Origin: Myxococcales bacterium
GTDB lineage: Bacteria > Lernaellota > Lernaellaia > Lernaellales > Lernaellaceae
Direction of reading: 5' to 3'
Assembly: GCA_012517325.1 (NCBI GenBank)
Contig: JAAYVF010000048.1
Coordinates: forward strand, 1-64,000
Length of the DNA: 64,000 nucleotides
In this document: positions 36,258 to 44,886 of the stretch, piece after piece
How the letters are laid out: every line of letters begins with the position of its first letter
How positions within the stretch are numbered: the stretch's first letter is position 1
Notes under the pieces: generated by a model
Databases searched by the model: none
Seen by the model: the letters and a program-made list of their open reading frames with translations, nothing else
What the model was told of the DNA's origin: nothing
Translations under genes and position numbers: made by a program

Positions 36258-37184
36258 CTACTCGGCGTAAGGATTGGGGGCGCCTTCGGGTTGGGTTTTA
36301 TAACGTCGATGGATCCAGTGCCAGATTTCGGGATGTTCGTAAATGACTTTCTCGACCGCCCGGACCTGGTTTTGCGTATTGATGAGCAATTCCCTTTCCG
36401 GATCTTCCGGGTGCGGCTCCCACGGCACTTCCTCGGTGATCACCAGCTTGAAGCGGCCGGTGCCGATGCGATAGGCATAACCAACAATCACCGGAGCGCC
36501 GGTCTGTTTGACCACCCAGGCATTGGAACGAACGGTCGACGCCACATGCCCCAGCCAATTGACGAAAACGCCCTGGCTGCGCTTCATGTTCTGGTCGACG
36601 GCCATGGTGACGCCCTCGCCGTTGCGCAACCCTTCCATCACGCGCTGCATGGAATCGCGGTGCGCGACGGTGCCGAGGTTCATCGCCAGCCGCGATTCGA
36701 CGATGAGGTTTTCCACCACCGGGTTGTGCATTCGCTTGGCGACGATCGAAATCGGATAGCCCGCCATGCCGATCCGGCCGGTGGCGATTTCCCATTCGCC
36801 GATGTGGCCGCCAGTGAAAATGACGCCTTTTCCCCGGTTGTAGGCGTCGCGCAGCAGTTCCTCGTTTTCGATCGGGAAGGATTCCCGCCAGAAGGCATCA
36901 TCCATTCGCGCCAGACGTGGATAGTTGAGCAGGTGACGGCACAGGTTGATCAGCGACGCCTTGTAGATCGCCTCTTTCTCCGCGCGGGTCTTGCGATCGC
37001 CGAAAACGATGTCCAGATTGGTCATTGCCACGCTTTTTCGAATGCGCAGCCGGTACATCAGCGAGCCGAGCGCGGCGCCGAGGCCCTCCACGTTTTTCCA
37101 GGAAAGTCCGCACGCGACCTTGATCAACAGCCACACCAAGGCCCGCTGCAGGTGATGCCCCCGGACGGGCGCAAGCGAGGTCAT
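36258..37184 (-). CDS. LpxL/HtrB-family lipid A acyltransferase
   Basis: A 308-residue acyltransferase of the lysophospholipid/lipid A (LpxL, HtrB, MsbB) family. The catalytic HX4E motif is His127-Glu132 ('TGGHIGEWE'). 'MAVDQNMKRSQGVFVNWLG' near 195 and the C-terminal 'PEIWHWIHRRYK' are family signatures. A first hydrophobic helix near residues 14-28 anchors it to the inner membrane. Such enzymes add a secondary acyl chain to lipid A, which supports an outer membrane with lipopolysaccharide, although related enzymes acylate other glycolipids. It lies next to, but is not part of, the sulfur operon. Confidence 0.9.
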   Translation of the reverse strand: MTSLAPVRGHHLQRALVWLLIKVACGLSWKNVEGLGAALGSLMYRLRIRKSVAMTNLDIVFGDRKTRAEKEAIYKASLINLCRHLLNYPRLARMDDAFWRESFPIENEELLRDAYNRGKGVIFTGGHIGEWEIATGRIGMAGYPISIVAKRMHNPVVENLIVESRLAMNLGTVAHRDSMQRVMEGLRNGEGVTMAVDQNMKRSQGVFVNWLGHVASTVRSNAWVVKQTGAPVIVGYAYRIGTGRFKLVITEEVPWEPHPEDPERELLINTQNQVRAVEKVIYEHPEIWHWIHRRYKTQPEGAPNPYAE

Positions 37185-37297
37185 TTTCTTGGCGTATTGA
37201 TGAGTCTGTTCGCGCGTCCAAGGAAACTTTTTCGTGTCGGTGGATTCGATGGCCGGTTCCTTTCCTGGTTAGAAAATTTCGCGGCGGCAGCCAGCGC

Positions 37298-37326
37298 AAA
37301 ATGGAGCGATCGGACCGGTTTGTCAA
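37298..37326 (-). promoter_or_regulatory. candidate promoter of the LpxL-type gene
   Basis: On the minus strand: TTGACA (37321-37326), 17 bases, CATTTT (37298-37303). The -35 is perfect, the -10 weak; about 114 bases of leader precede the start codon. Confidence 0.4.
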
Positions 37327-37355
37327 CACCCTCGTTCGTTCCGCGGTCTAATTCG

Positions 37356-37384
37356 TTGACACCGCGATCCGCCTGGGTTATAGC
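37356..37384 (+). promoter_or_regulatory. sigma-70-like promoter of the membrane/propeller gene
   Basis: TTGACA (37356-37361), a 17-base spacer and TATAGC (37379-37384). The predicted transcript start near 37391 leaves only about 28 bases before ATG 37419, and puts ATG 37395 almost at the 5' end. It is divergent from the LpxL promoter, the two -35 boxes being 29 bases apart. Confidence 0.6.
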
Positions 37385-37418
37385 TTGCCCCGCAATGCCG
37401 GAAACGAATCCCCCAACA

Positions 37419-38915
37419 ATGAACAATTCCCTGCCACGCTGGCTGATTTTTTTTCTCGGCTTGCCGCTCTGGGGCGGTATTTTCTTCACCGGCTGGTATC
37501 TGACCGTTCTGGGGTATTTCTGGCAGACGGTGCAATTGTTCGGCGCGGTGATCGTCCTGCTCATCAGCCGGGTGATTCTCGACCGCCTGAAAATCGGCCG
37601 AACCATCAGCCGCGTCATCCGCTTTCTTTTTTGGCCGGCCGCTCTGGCATCCTGGCTGACCATGATCTATCTGGCCGTCGCGCTCTCGCCCTGGAAAACG
37701 GGCCTGCTGCTCGGCGCGCTGCTCGTCGTTTTTTTTCTCGAGTCGTTCACCCGGCGTCGCCGGCCGCTTGCCGCCGGATTGCTGCTGCTTTTCTTCATCG
37801 CCGGCGCCAACGTCTGGCACCTCATTCTGCTCGGCTTGCCGGCGGCGGCGGTTCTGTTGTTCGTCGTCTGGAAATACCGGCCGGCTTGGTATCCGCGCGG
37901 TCCGCGTTGGTTGTTGTGGCTGCTCGTGCTTTTAGTGGGCACCGTCATCGTGCCGTTCAGCCTGGGCGCTCCCCGTCGCTGGCCAAACGACGTCGCCAGT
38001 CAGGAGCACGTGCGGACGGTTTACGACACGACCGACCGCCGCGATCCCTTCGCCGCACTGCTCGGCCGCGAGATCCGCTTCGGCCTGCCCGATTGCCAGG
38101 GGCGCGTACTGGTCGGTACGCGCGGCGTGCCCAACAATCTGGTCCGGCTCGAGCCGAAAAAAGTCGCGACGCCTCCGATGGAACCGATCGGCGATTTCAT
38201 CGGCCTGGATTGCGCGCGGCGCCGCGTTTACGCCGGCAACTGGCGCAATCCGCAGGACACGCTGGTGCTGCACATCTTCGATCAGGATTCGCTGAAAGAG
38301 TTGCACGCCATCAACATCAAACGGATGACCCGCACCACGCAACTGCGCTATTTGCCGTCGACCGACGCGGTTTACATTTCCTCGGACAATTCGCCGCGCC
38401 TCTTCGTCTACCATCTCGCGACGTGGCAGACCGAGACGGTGGACCTGAAGGGATACATCGTCGATTTCGCGGTCTTTCCGCAAAACGACCTGTTGGTCAC
38501 GACCGCCTGGGGCGGCTTGATTCAATTCTACCAACTGAGCACGTACGCGCTGCTCGATGAAATCCGCTTCGCCGACTTCGTTTTGCAGTTGAACCCGACA
38601 CCCGACTTGCAAACGCTTTGGGCGGCCGGCATCTATTCGGGAAAGCTGGCGGAAATCTCCCTGGCGGATCATCGCATCCGGCGGCAGTTCCGGTTCCGGC
38701 CCGGCATCCGCTTTGTCATCGCCGATCCGGAGAGCGATCGAATGTATCTCGGCAACTACTTTACCGGCGAAATCCTGGCACTCGACCGCTTTTCGCTGCA
38801 AGTCGAACGGCGCTATTTCGTCGGCAATCATCTGCGGAATCTGGCGCTGTTTCCGCAACCCAAGCGGTTGCTCGCCGCTTCGGCCCGCGGACTGACCGAA
38901 ATCGAAATTCCCTAA
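37419..38915 (+). CDS. membrane protein with C-terminal beta-propeller domain
   Basis: A 498-residue protein with about six transmembrane helices in residues 10-180, then a beta-propeller of YncE-like blades ('RLFVYHLATWQTETVDLKG', 'GLIQFYQLSTYALLDEIRF', 'GEILALDRFSLQVERRYF'). I prefer ATG 37419 over 37395 because of the promoter position. The open frame continues far upstream, but that sequence is the mirror of the LpxL gene. The arrangement matches the gene at 24382-25941, so the two may be distant paralogues. Function unknown; the propeller should lie outside the cytoplasmic membrane. Confidence 0.8.
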   Translation: MNNSLPRWLIFFLGLPLWGGIFFTGWYLTVLGYFWQTVQLFGAVIVLLISRVILDRLKIGRTISRVIRFLFWPAALASWLTMIYLAVALSPWKTGLLLGALLVVFFLESFTRRRRPLAAGLLLLFFIAGANVWHLILLGLPAAAVLLFVVWKYRPAWYPRGPRWLLWLLVLLVGTVIVPFSLGAPRRWPNDVASQEHVRTVYDTTDRRDPFAALLGREIRFGLPDCQGRVLVGTRGVPNNLVRLEPKKVATPPMEPIGDFIGLDCARRRVYAGNWRNPQDTLVLHIFDQDSLKELHAINIKRMTRTTQLRYLPSTDAVYISSDNSPRLFVYHLATWQTETVDLKGYIVDFAVFPQNDLLVTTAWGGLIQFYQLSTYALLDEIRFADFVLQLNPTPDLQTLWAAGIYSGKLAEISLADHRIRRQFRFRPGIRFVIADPESDRMYLGNYFTGEILALDRFSLQVERRYFVGNHLRNLALFPQPKRLLAASARGLTEIEIP

Positions 38916-38939
38916 ATCGGCTTGAACTGCGAAGCCGCG

Positions 38940-40610
38940 TTACCCCGAAACGGGAGCGGACTTCGGCGCGGGAACCAGGGCCGGCGCCAGGCTCGGGCTC
39001 CAGGCTTTTCCCACGGTGTTCGGCCGGACCTTCGTCACCAGCGTTTGCGGCTGCCGCAGGTTGCCGATCAGGCGGATGCGCACGGCCTCCACGGCCGCCA
39101 GGGTTTGCGCGCCGGCGATCAACGCTTTTTGTTTGGCCGTCGCCGGGCCGAACGTTTCGTCGAAGCGGGCGATGACCCGCGCGGCGTAATCACGCTCGAA
39201 GCGGTTGTGCGCCCGGCGGCGAATGACGTGCAGCGCCGGATAATAATCGCGGCAGGTTTTGTCGAAGTAGCGATGCCGCGCCGCCAAGCGCGGATCGGCG
39301 GTGCCGCGCGTCGCCAGGAAGCCCAGCAGATTGGTTTCGATCGTCCGCAACACCGAGCAGCCTAATTCGTCCCAGGCGCGGCGGAAGGCGGCACGCAGGT
39401 ATTCCGCGGATTCCTCGGCCGTAAAATTCGGATGGCGGAACCAGATCTGATGCTGGCCGTGCCATTCCTCGTAGGGCAGATCCTCGCGCAGCCAGCCTTT
39501 TTCCTTCATGCCCTGGTAGAGCGCAGTGCCCGGTAGCGGCCCGAGCTGCATGAACTGGATGAAATCGGGGCCGGCTTCGATGGCGAAGTCGATGTCGCGA
39601 TGGATCGTTTCCTTGGTGTGGTTTTCGGCGAAGAGAATGACCGAGCCCAGCACGACGATGCCGGCGTTGCGCAGGTCGCGGACGAGGCGCGGGAAATCGA
39701 CGCTCAGGTTTTTCTCGTAACCGCTGTGCCGGCCTTCCATTCCCAGCCAAAGAAACGTGACGCCGAGGCGCTGCATGAAATCGACGCCGACTTCCTGAAT
39801 CGTTTCAGCCGAACTGAAAATCGAGAAGGTGTAGTGTTTGCCGTGCCGCTCCATTTCGGCCAGCAGTTCCACGGCGCGCTCGCGATGCTTGAGAAAGTTT
39901 TCGTCCATCACGAAAAAGTCGGTGCAGCCGCGCTCGCGTTCGGCGCGTTCGCAAACCCGGTAGATGTCCAGCCCGGTTTTCAGAAACGGCGTGTACTCCC
40001 GCTGAAAGAAGTGGCTGGTGGCGCAAAAACGGCAGGCGTTGACGCAACCGACGCCCGGCATGAGCACGACGCCATCCGGCCTCAGGGGAATGCCCATCAG
40101 ATGCTTGTTGAACGAGGCGTCCACGAGCGGATGAACGATCGGCCGCTCCGGGTCCTCGCCGAGCAGTTTCCGCATGAAACGAACGCCCTCGCCGCGGCAG
40201 ATGTGATCGTGTTCGATCATCGTTTCGATGCCGGGAATGCTGGTGCCGTGCCCGCCCAAGATGATTTTCGCGGCCGGCGCGTGCCGGCGGATCAACTCGC
40301 CCAGGCGCTTGGCCTTGGTGAAATTGGGAACGATGAACGAAACACCGATGTAGTCGTACCCGCCCCGGCGGATTTCCCGGATGAACCGGCGCTCGCTCGG
40401 GAAATCAAGGATCGTGGTTTCGGCCTGGATGTTTTCAGCGATCAGATAAAGGCCGAAGCTTTGATGATGAAAACGCAGCGAGAAGAGCCCTTGTTCGCGG
40501 GTGACCTGATTGTGGAACAGCTCGACAACGTTTTCCTTGCGACCGTATGCATCGTCGACGCCGAAGGGGCCGAAAACGGAAGTCAGCAAAATTTTCGGCA
40601 AAGAATGCAT
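38940..40610 (-). CDS. B12-binding-type radical SAM protein
   Basis: A 556-residue enzyme. An N-terminal Rossmann-like B12-binding-type domain (residues 5-150, 'YIGVSFIVPNFTKAKRLGEL', 'IILGGHGTSIPG') lacks the DxHxxG base-off motif, as is common in this class. The radical SAM cluster motif is Cys189-Cys193-Cys196 ('VGCVNACRFCATS'), followed by a TIM-barrel with 'FLWLGMEGRHSGYEKN' and a C-terminal part of about 200 residues. Such enzymes methylate or rearrange unactivated carbons, often in hopanoid, lipid or natural product pathways. I start at ATG 40610, preceded by AAGGAT. The C-terminal Pro/Ala tail is low complexity. Confidence 0.88.
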   Translation of the reverse strand: MHSLPKILLTSVFGPFGVDDAYGRKENVVELFHNQVTREQGLFSLRFHHQSFGLYLIAENIQAETTILDFPSERRFIREIRRGGYDYIGVSFIVPNFTKAKRLGELIRRHAPAAKIILGGHGTSIPGIETMIEHDHICRGEGVRFMRKLLGEDPERPIVHPLVDASFNKHLMGIPLRPDGVVLMPGVGCVNACRFCATSHFFQREYTPFLKTGLDIYRVCERAERERGCTDFFVMDENFLKHRERAVELLAEMERHGKHYTFSIFSSAETIQEVGVDFMQRLGVTFLWLGMEGRHSGYEKNLSVDFPRLVRDLRNAGIVVLGSVILFAENHTKETIHRDIDFAIEAGPDFIQFMQLGPLPGTALYQGMKEKGWLREDLPYEEWHGQHQIWFRHPNFTAEESAEYLRAAFRRAWDELGCSVLRTIETNLLGFLATRGTADPRLAARHRYFDKTCRDYYPALHVIRRRAHNRFERDYAARVIARFDETFGPATAKQKALIAGAQTLAAVEAVRIRLIGNLRQPQTLVTKVRPNTVGKAWSPSLAPALVPAPKSAPVSG

Positions 40611-40768
40611 GATAAATCCTTTCCCATTTCTTTGCGGTTGCCTGCACCGGCCGGGATTATCAAGGAAAGTCGGCAAACCGTCGGTCAAAGTATTGTAAAA
40701 GTTCGGCCAGGCGTGGCGGGCGATCCCGGAGTCGGGTATGCTTTTGTCATCGCAAAACGGAGCCTTCG

Positions 40769-41746
40769 ATGAATCGTTTTCCGGCCCGGGTGTGGCGATT
40801 TCTGATTCATCCGATCAGCCTGATCGTGGTGGTGCAAAGCGCCTGGACGCTGACGCTGGTGCTCTGGATTTATTTCTTCGTGCGCCGCTACCGGCAATTG
40901 TCGATGCTGGCCAGTTCGACCGGCGTACGCGTCCAGGATCTGGTGTCCTGGGCGTCGCTGGTCGTGGGCATCGGGCTGCTGGCGCTGATCTTCTCCGGCA
41001 CACTGGCGATCATCATCTGGCTGATGCGCCAGTTTCTCATCAACCGCCAGATGCGCAACTTTCTTTCGTTCGTCAGTCACGAGTTGCGCACGCCCATCAC
41101 CTCCATCCGCCTGACGCTGGAAACCCTGCGCGACCGGTCGCTGAAGGAAGAGCAGCGCGACGAGTTCATCGACAACATGCTGCAGGACACCGATCGCCTC
41201 TCGCAACAGATCGCGATCATTCTCGACGCCTCGCGCCTCGAACGGCGGCGTTTGCCGATGCGGCCGGAGGCGGTCGATCTGGATCGGCTGGTCGCGCAAT
41301 ACCGTGAAAAGCGCATTGCCGCGCCGAACGGCGGCGGGCACGTGCTGGAGCTGGGCGAGACTCAGCCGAGCGTTGTCTGGGCGGATCGCGAGTTGTTGCA
41401 AACGGTGCTGGACAACCTGATCGACAATGCCGAGCGTTATTCGCCGCCCGGCACGACGATCACTCTTTCGGTGCAAATCTCGGGCAAATGGGTGTTGTTG
41501 CAGGTGCGCGACCGGGGAATCGGCGTCGACCCCAAGGAACGGCGAAAGATTTTCAAACTGTTTTATCGCGGCGCGACCGCGCCCGGCGTCGCGCGGCGCG
41601 GCAGCGGCCTGGGCCTGTTTCTGGTCAAGGGCATCGTGACCCTTCACCGGGGCAAGGTGGACGTGTTGAGCGAGGGACCGGGACGCGGTTCCACCTTCCG
41701 GGTGTGGTTGCCGCGTTTCGCCCCGAAGCGGAGAGAACGGCCATGA
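40769..41746 (+). CDS. sensor histidine kinase
   Basis: A 325-residue kinase with two transmembrane helices (about 15-37 and 62-86) and a very short sensor loop, so it probably senses the membrane or a partner protein. The phospho-acceptor is His104 ('FVSHELRTPI'). ATPase motifs are 'DNLIDNAERYS' (N box), 'RDRGIGV' (G1), 'FKLFYRG' (F box) and 'GSGLGLFL' (G2). It belongs to the HisKA class. The stop overlaps the response regulator ATG by four bases (ATGA), so the two form a coupled two-component system. Confidence 0.95.
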   Translation: MNRFPARVWRFLIHPISLIVVVQSAWTLTLVLWIYFFVRRYRQLSMLASSTGVRVQDLVSWASLVVGIGLLALIFSGTLAIIIWLMRQFLINRQMRNFLSFVSHELRTPITSIRLTLETLRDRSLKEEQRDEFIDNMLQDTDRLSQQIAIILDASRLERRRLPMRPEAVDLDRLVAQYREKRIAAPNGGGHVLELGETQPSVVWADRELLQTVLDNLIDNAERYSPPGTTITLSVQISGKWVLLQVRDRGIGVDPKERRKIFKLFYRGATAPGVARRGSGLGLFLVKGIVTLHRGKVDVLSEGPGRGSTFRVWLPRFAPKRRERP

Positions 41747-42429
41747 AAATTCTGCTCGTCGAGGACGAGGCGCACATCGCCAAGGCGCTCGTCGTCAACT
41801 TCCAGGCGCAGGGTTACGAGGTCGAATGGGCGGCCACCGGCGAGGAAGCGTTGGCGGCCTGGCGGTCGACGCCCTGCCAATTGATCGTTCTGGACGTTAT
41901 GCTGCCGGGCATCGACGGGTTCGAGGTCGCCCGGCGCGTCCGGCGGGAAGACGCCAACGTGCCGATTCTGATGCTTACCGCGCTGGCCGCCGACGAGGAT
42001 CGGATCGCCGGGCTGGAGTGCGGCGTCGACGATTACCTCGTCAAACCGTTCGTGTTGAAGGAATTGTTGCTGCGTGTGGCCGCGCTGTTGCGCCGCGCCC
42101 AGTGGATGCCGCCGCCCGCGACCGTTTTTTCGTTCGGCCAGGCCGAAATCCACCCGGCGACCCTGGAAGCCGTCGTGCGTGGCAAAACCCACGTTCTGAC
42201 CCGGATCGAGTGCGACCTGATGCGGCACTTCGCCGCCCACCCCGACCGCCTGATCAGCCGCGAGGAATTGCTGTCCAGCGTCTGGGGCTATGAAGCCGAC
42301 ACGGCGACGCGCACCGTCGACACCTTCGTGATGCGGGTGCGTAAGATCGTCGAACCGGAACCCGCCAAGCCGAGATATTTGCGTTCGGTTCGCGGACAAG
42401 GCTATCGCTACCATCCGGCCGGGAAATAA
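41743..42429 (+). CDS. OmpR/PhoB-family response regulator
   Basis: A 228-residue regulator. The receiver domain has acidic residues at 8-9, phospho-acceptor Asp51 ('IVLDVMLPG') and Lys near 101 ('LVKPF'). The C-terminal winged helix (about residues 125-225) has 'LTRIECDLMRHFAAHP', 'SREELLSSVWGY' and 'VDTFVMRVRKI', ending 'RGQGYRYHP'. It is the partner of the upstream kinase. Target genes are not evident. Confidence 0.96.
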   Translation: MKILLVEDEAHIAKALVVNFQAQGYEVEWAATGEEALAAWRSTPCQLIVLDVMLPGIDGFEVARRVRREDANVPILMLTALAADEDRIAGLECGVDDYLVKPFVLKELLLRVAALLRRAQWMPPPATVFSFGQAEIHPATLEAVVRGKTHVLTRIECDLMRHFAAHPDRLISREELLSSVWGYEADTATRTVDTFVMRVRKIVEPEPAKPRYLRSVRGQGYRYHPAGK

Positions 42430-42442
42430 AGCCGCGACCGCG

Positions 42443-42472
42443 TTGACAAGCATCCGCCGCAATGCGACTAAA
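42443..42472 (+). promoter_or_regulatory. candidate promoter of the C45-like hydrolase gene
   Basis: A perfect -35 TTGACA (42443-42448) lies 14 bases after the response regulator stop. Eighteen bases on is ACTAAA, a poor -10. The first bases (TTGACAAGCA) match those of the promoter at 10150. Confidence 0.35.
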
Positions 42473-42511
42473 TATCCGACCGCGATCAGCAACCCGCTCG
42501 GGAGCGCAGCC

Positions 42512-43840
42512 GTGAAAAGAGTTCTTCGGTTTTCCGTTTTGATCGTATTGCTTTGGCTCGCCGCCGCGGGAGCGGCCGACGAAGGCCACCACGCCGCCGT
42601 TTCCCCGGACGGCAAGGCCCGGCTGTTCTACCTCGACGGCGTCCGAGTGCTGCAACTCAGCGGTAGCCATTACGAAATGGGCTACAACCACGGCTATCTG
42701 CTCGCCCGGGAAATCATGGACATGATTACCGTATACGGATTTTTCGTCGTCGATTATTTCGGCCTCGATTATGACGAGCTGCTGGTCAAGCAAAAACAAT
42801 TCGCCTGGGGCGAGTACGGGCCGGAACTGGAAGGCATGCTGGCCGGCTTGCGCGCCGCGTTGCCGCCGGAAAAGCTGCTCATCGCCCCGCCCGGAAAAGC
42901 GCCGCACGCGGTCGGGCTCGACGACCTCAAGGGCATGAACACCATGGGTGACTGGTTGGCCGGCCTGGTTTCCTGCTCGAGCTTCAGCGTCTGGGGGAAA
43001 GGCCGCGCCGATGGCTCGACCCTGCTGGCGCGCAATTTCGATTGGCTGATCGATCCCGGCAACGTCGCCATGGACCGCCAGGTCGTCATTGCCTACGCGC
43101 CGGATTACGGCCCGCACTGGGTGAACGTCACCATGGCCGGCGATCTCGGCTGCATCAGCGGCATGAACGAATACGGCGCCAGCGCGATGATTCACGTCTC
43201 GCTCAACGGCTACCCGCCGACCGACGACGCCGGTTTCGTTCCCGGCACCCTCGCCTTGCGCCGGGTGATCGAAAGCCTCCGCCCCGCCAGCACGCCCGCC
43301 GCGGCACTGCCGCCACTCCGCGACGCGCCGCAAATGGGGCAATACCTGTACCACCTCTGCTTTCCCGCCCCCGGCCGCGCGGACGACGACGTCGCCGGCG
43401 TTTTCGAATACGACGGCAACGGCCGCCACCGCGACGGCTACGTCACCTATCGGCGCCCCGCCGACAATCCGCGCCTGCCGCGCAACCGCTTCCGCGACCA
43501 GCGGCTCGACTACACCAATACGCTGATCAACGTGAATCACTATTTGAAGCGCAAGACGGAAATTCCGCAGCTTTACAGTTCGGGCCGCTACCTGACGATC
43601 AAATGGATGCTGCCCAAGGCCAAAGCGGACGGCAATGTCGAGGTCGACGAGGCGCGGGACATCATGGCCGCCGTCGGCTATCAACCCTCGCTTTTCATGG
43701 GGCCTTGGATCACCTTGCACACCGTGGTTTTCGAACCGCAAACGCGGCGGTTGCACCTGTTCCTCGCGCAGGACGGCCGGCCCGGATATGACGGCAAACG
43801 GTTCGACGCGCCTTTCGAAGCCTTTTTTGCCGCCCAGTAA
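42512..43840 (+). CDS. C45-like / phospholipase B-like NTN hydrolase, secreted
   Basis: A 442-residue protein. I start at GTG 42512, which has GGGAG at the right distance and gives a clear signal peptide ('VLRFSVLIVLLWLAAAGA'). The NTN-hydrolase nucleophile is Cys155 in 'GLVSCSSFSVWG', followed by 'GSTLLARNFDW', as in acyl-CoA:6-aminopenicillanate acyltransferase-like C45 peptidases and related amidases. Such proteins self-cleave before the Cys to become active and hydrolyse amide bonds, for example of N-acyl compounds. The exported location and substrate are inferred. It follows the two-component pair but has its own likely promoter. Confidence 0.82.
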   Translation: MKRVLRFSVLIVLLWLAAAGAADEGHHAAVSPDGKARLFYLDGVRVLQLSGSHYEMGYNHGYLLAREIMDMITVYGFFVVDYFGLDYDELLVKQKQFAWGEYGPELEGMLAGLRAALPPEKLLIAPPGKAPHAVGLDDLKGMNTMGDWLAGLVSCSSFSVWGKGRADGSTLLARNFDWLIDPGNVAMDRQVVIAYAPDYGPHWVNVTMAGDLGCISGMNEYGASAMIHVSLNGYPPTDDAGFVPGTLALRRVIESLRPASTPAAALPPLRDAPQMGQYLYHLCFPAPGRADDDVAGVFEYDGNGRHRDGYVTYRRPADNPRLPRNRFRDQRLDYTNTLINVNHYLKRKTEIPQLYSSGRYLTIKWMLPKAKADGNVEVDEARDIMAAVGYQPSLFMGPWITLHTVVFEPQTRRLHLFLAQDGRPGYDGKRFDAPFEAFFAAQ

Positions 43841-43873
43841 AATTTTTCGCCCGACGGAAAGGGAGTCGCCCCC

Positions 43874-44860
43874 ATGAACATCGCGCTCACCGGCGCTACC
43901 GGATTTTTAGGGTCGCATTTGGCGCAAGGCCTGGCGGTGGACGGCCATCAGCTCACCTTGCTGGTCCGCGATCCCGGCAAGTTGATCGGCCCGCTGCAAA
44001 CGTGCCGGATCGTCCAAGGCGATCTGCTGGACCCCGTCTCGGTCCGTGCGGCGATCCGCGACGCCGACGCCGTCCTGCACGCGGCCGCGTTCGTCGGCGA
44101 ATGGGGTTCGCATGACGATTATTTTCGTCCCAACGTGACCGGGACGCAAAACGTCCTGGACGCCTGCGTCTCGGGCAAACCGCGCCGTTTCATTCACATC
44201 AGTTCCAATTCGGTATACGGCGACGGCACCGCCGACCACATCGCCACGACGGAGGACACGCCGTCCCGACTGACCGGCCAGCCCTACGGCGACAGCAAGA
44301 TCGAGGCCGAGCGCCTGGTTTTCGCGGCGCACGAAGCGGGCCGGATCGTCGCGACGGCCATCCGGCCGGGAATGATCTGGGGGCCGCGCGACCGCCAGTT
44401 CCTGCCGAAAATCATCGACGCCCTGGCCAAGGGCCTGATGATGTTCCTCGGCGACGGCTACAAATTGCTCGGCCTGGCGCACGTGGACAACATCATGGAG
44501 TTGACCCGCCTCATTCTCGCCCGGGACGTTTCCCACGGCCGCGCCTACAACATCGACGACGACGACCGGCGCACCTGGCGCGATCTGGTGCGGGCGCTTT
44601 GCGGTCGCTTGGGTTATCGCGAGCCGCGGCTGTGCATCCCGGCCTCGTTCGCCAAGACGGCGGCCGTCGCCTCCGAATTTCTCTGGAAAACCGCCGGCGC
44701 CAAAAAGCCGCCGCTGATCTCCAAAATGGGCGTCACCCTGATGTGCTACGACAACGATGTTTCCGTCGAACGCGCGAAACAGGAATTGGGATATGCGCCC
44801 CAAGACCGCTTCGACGAACGCCTGGACGCCTATTTGCAGGCCTATCGCGCCGGGGAATAA
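43874..44860 (+). CDS. NAD(P)-dependent epimerase/dehydratase (extended SDR)
   Basis: A 328-residue extended short-chain dehydrogenase. The nucleotide motif is 'GATGFLGSHLAQGL' near residue 7. The active-site segment has 'ISSNSVYGDG' (Ser and Tyr region) and 'GQPYGDSKIEAE', giving the Tyr-x3-Lys as YGDSK near 137-141. Related proteins include 3-beta-hydroxysteroid dehydrogenase/isomerases, sterol C4-decarboxylases and sugar epimerases. With a GMC cholesterol-oxidase-like gene elsewhere in the window, a sterol-type role is possible but unproven. GAAAGGG precedes the ATG. Confidence 0.88.
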   Translation: MNIALTGATGFLGSHLAQGLAVDGHQLTLLVRDPGKLIGPLQTCRIVQGDLLDPVSVRAAIRDADAVLHAAAFVGEWGSHDDYFRPNVTGTQNVLDACVSGKPRRFIHISSNSVYGDGTADHIATTEDTPSRLTGQPYGDSKIEAERLVFAAHEAGRIVATAIRPGMIWGPRDRQFLPKIIDALAKGLMMFLGDGYKLLGLAHVDNIMELTRLILARDVSHGRAYNIDDDDRRTWRDLVRALCGRLGYREPRLCIPASFAKTAAVASEFLWKTAGAKKPPLISKMGVTLMCYDNDVSVERAKQELGYAPQDRFDERLDAYLQAYRAGE

Positions 44861-44886
44861 ACCGCCGGCCACGAAAGGACGATCGG

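Noticed and set aside
36126-37394. 400-codon N-terminal extension of the membrane/propeller gene
   Set aside because: That stretch is antisense to the LpxL-type gene; the promoter and first transmembrane helix place the start at 37419.
38940-40610. Missing DxHxxG cobalamin motif in the radical SAM protein, as a possible defect
   Set aside because: Most B12-binding-type radical SAM proteins of this class lack the motif, so it is not a sign of decay.
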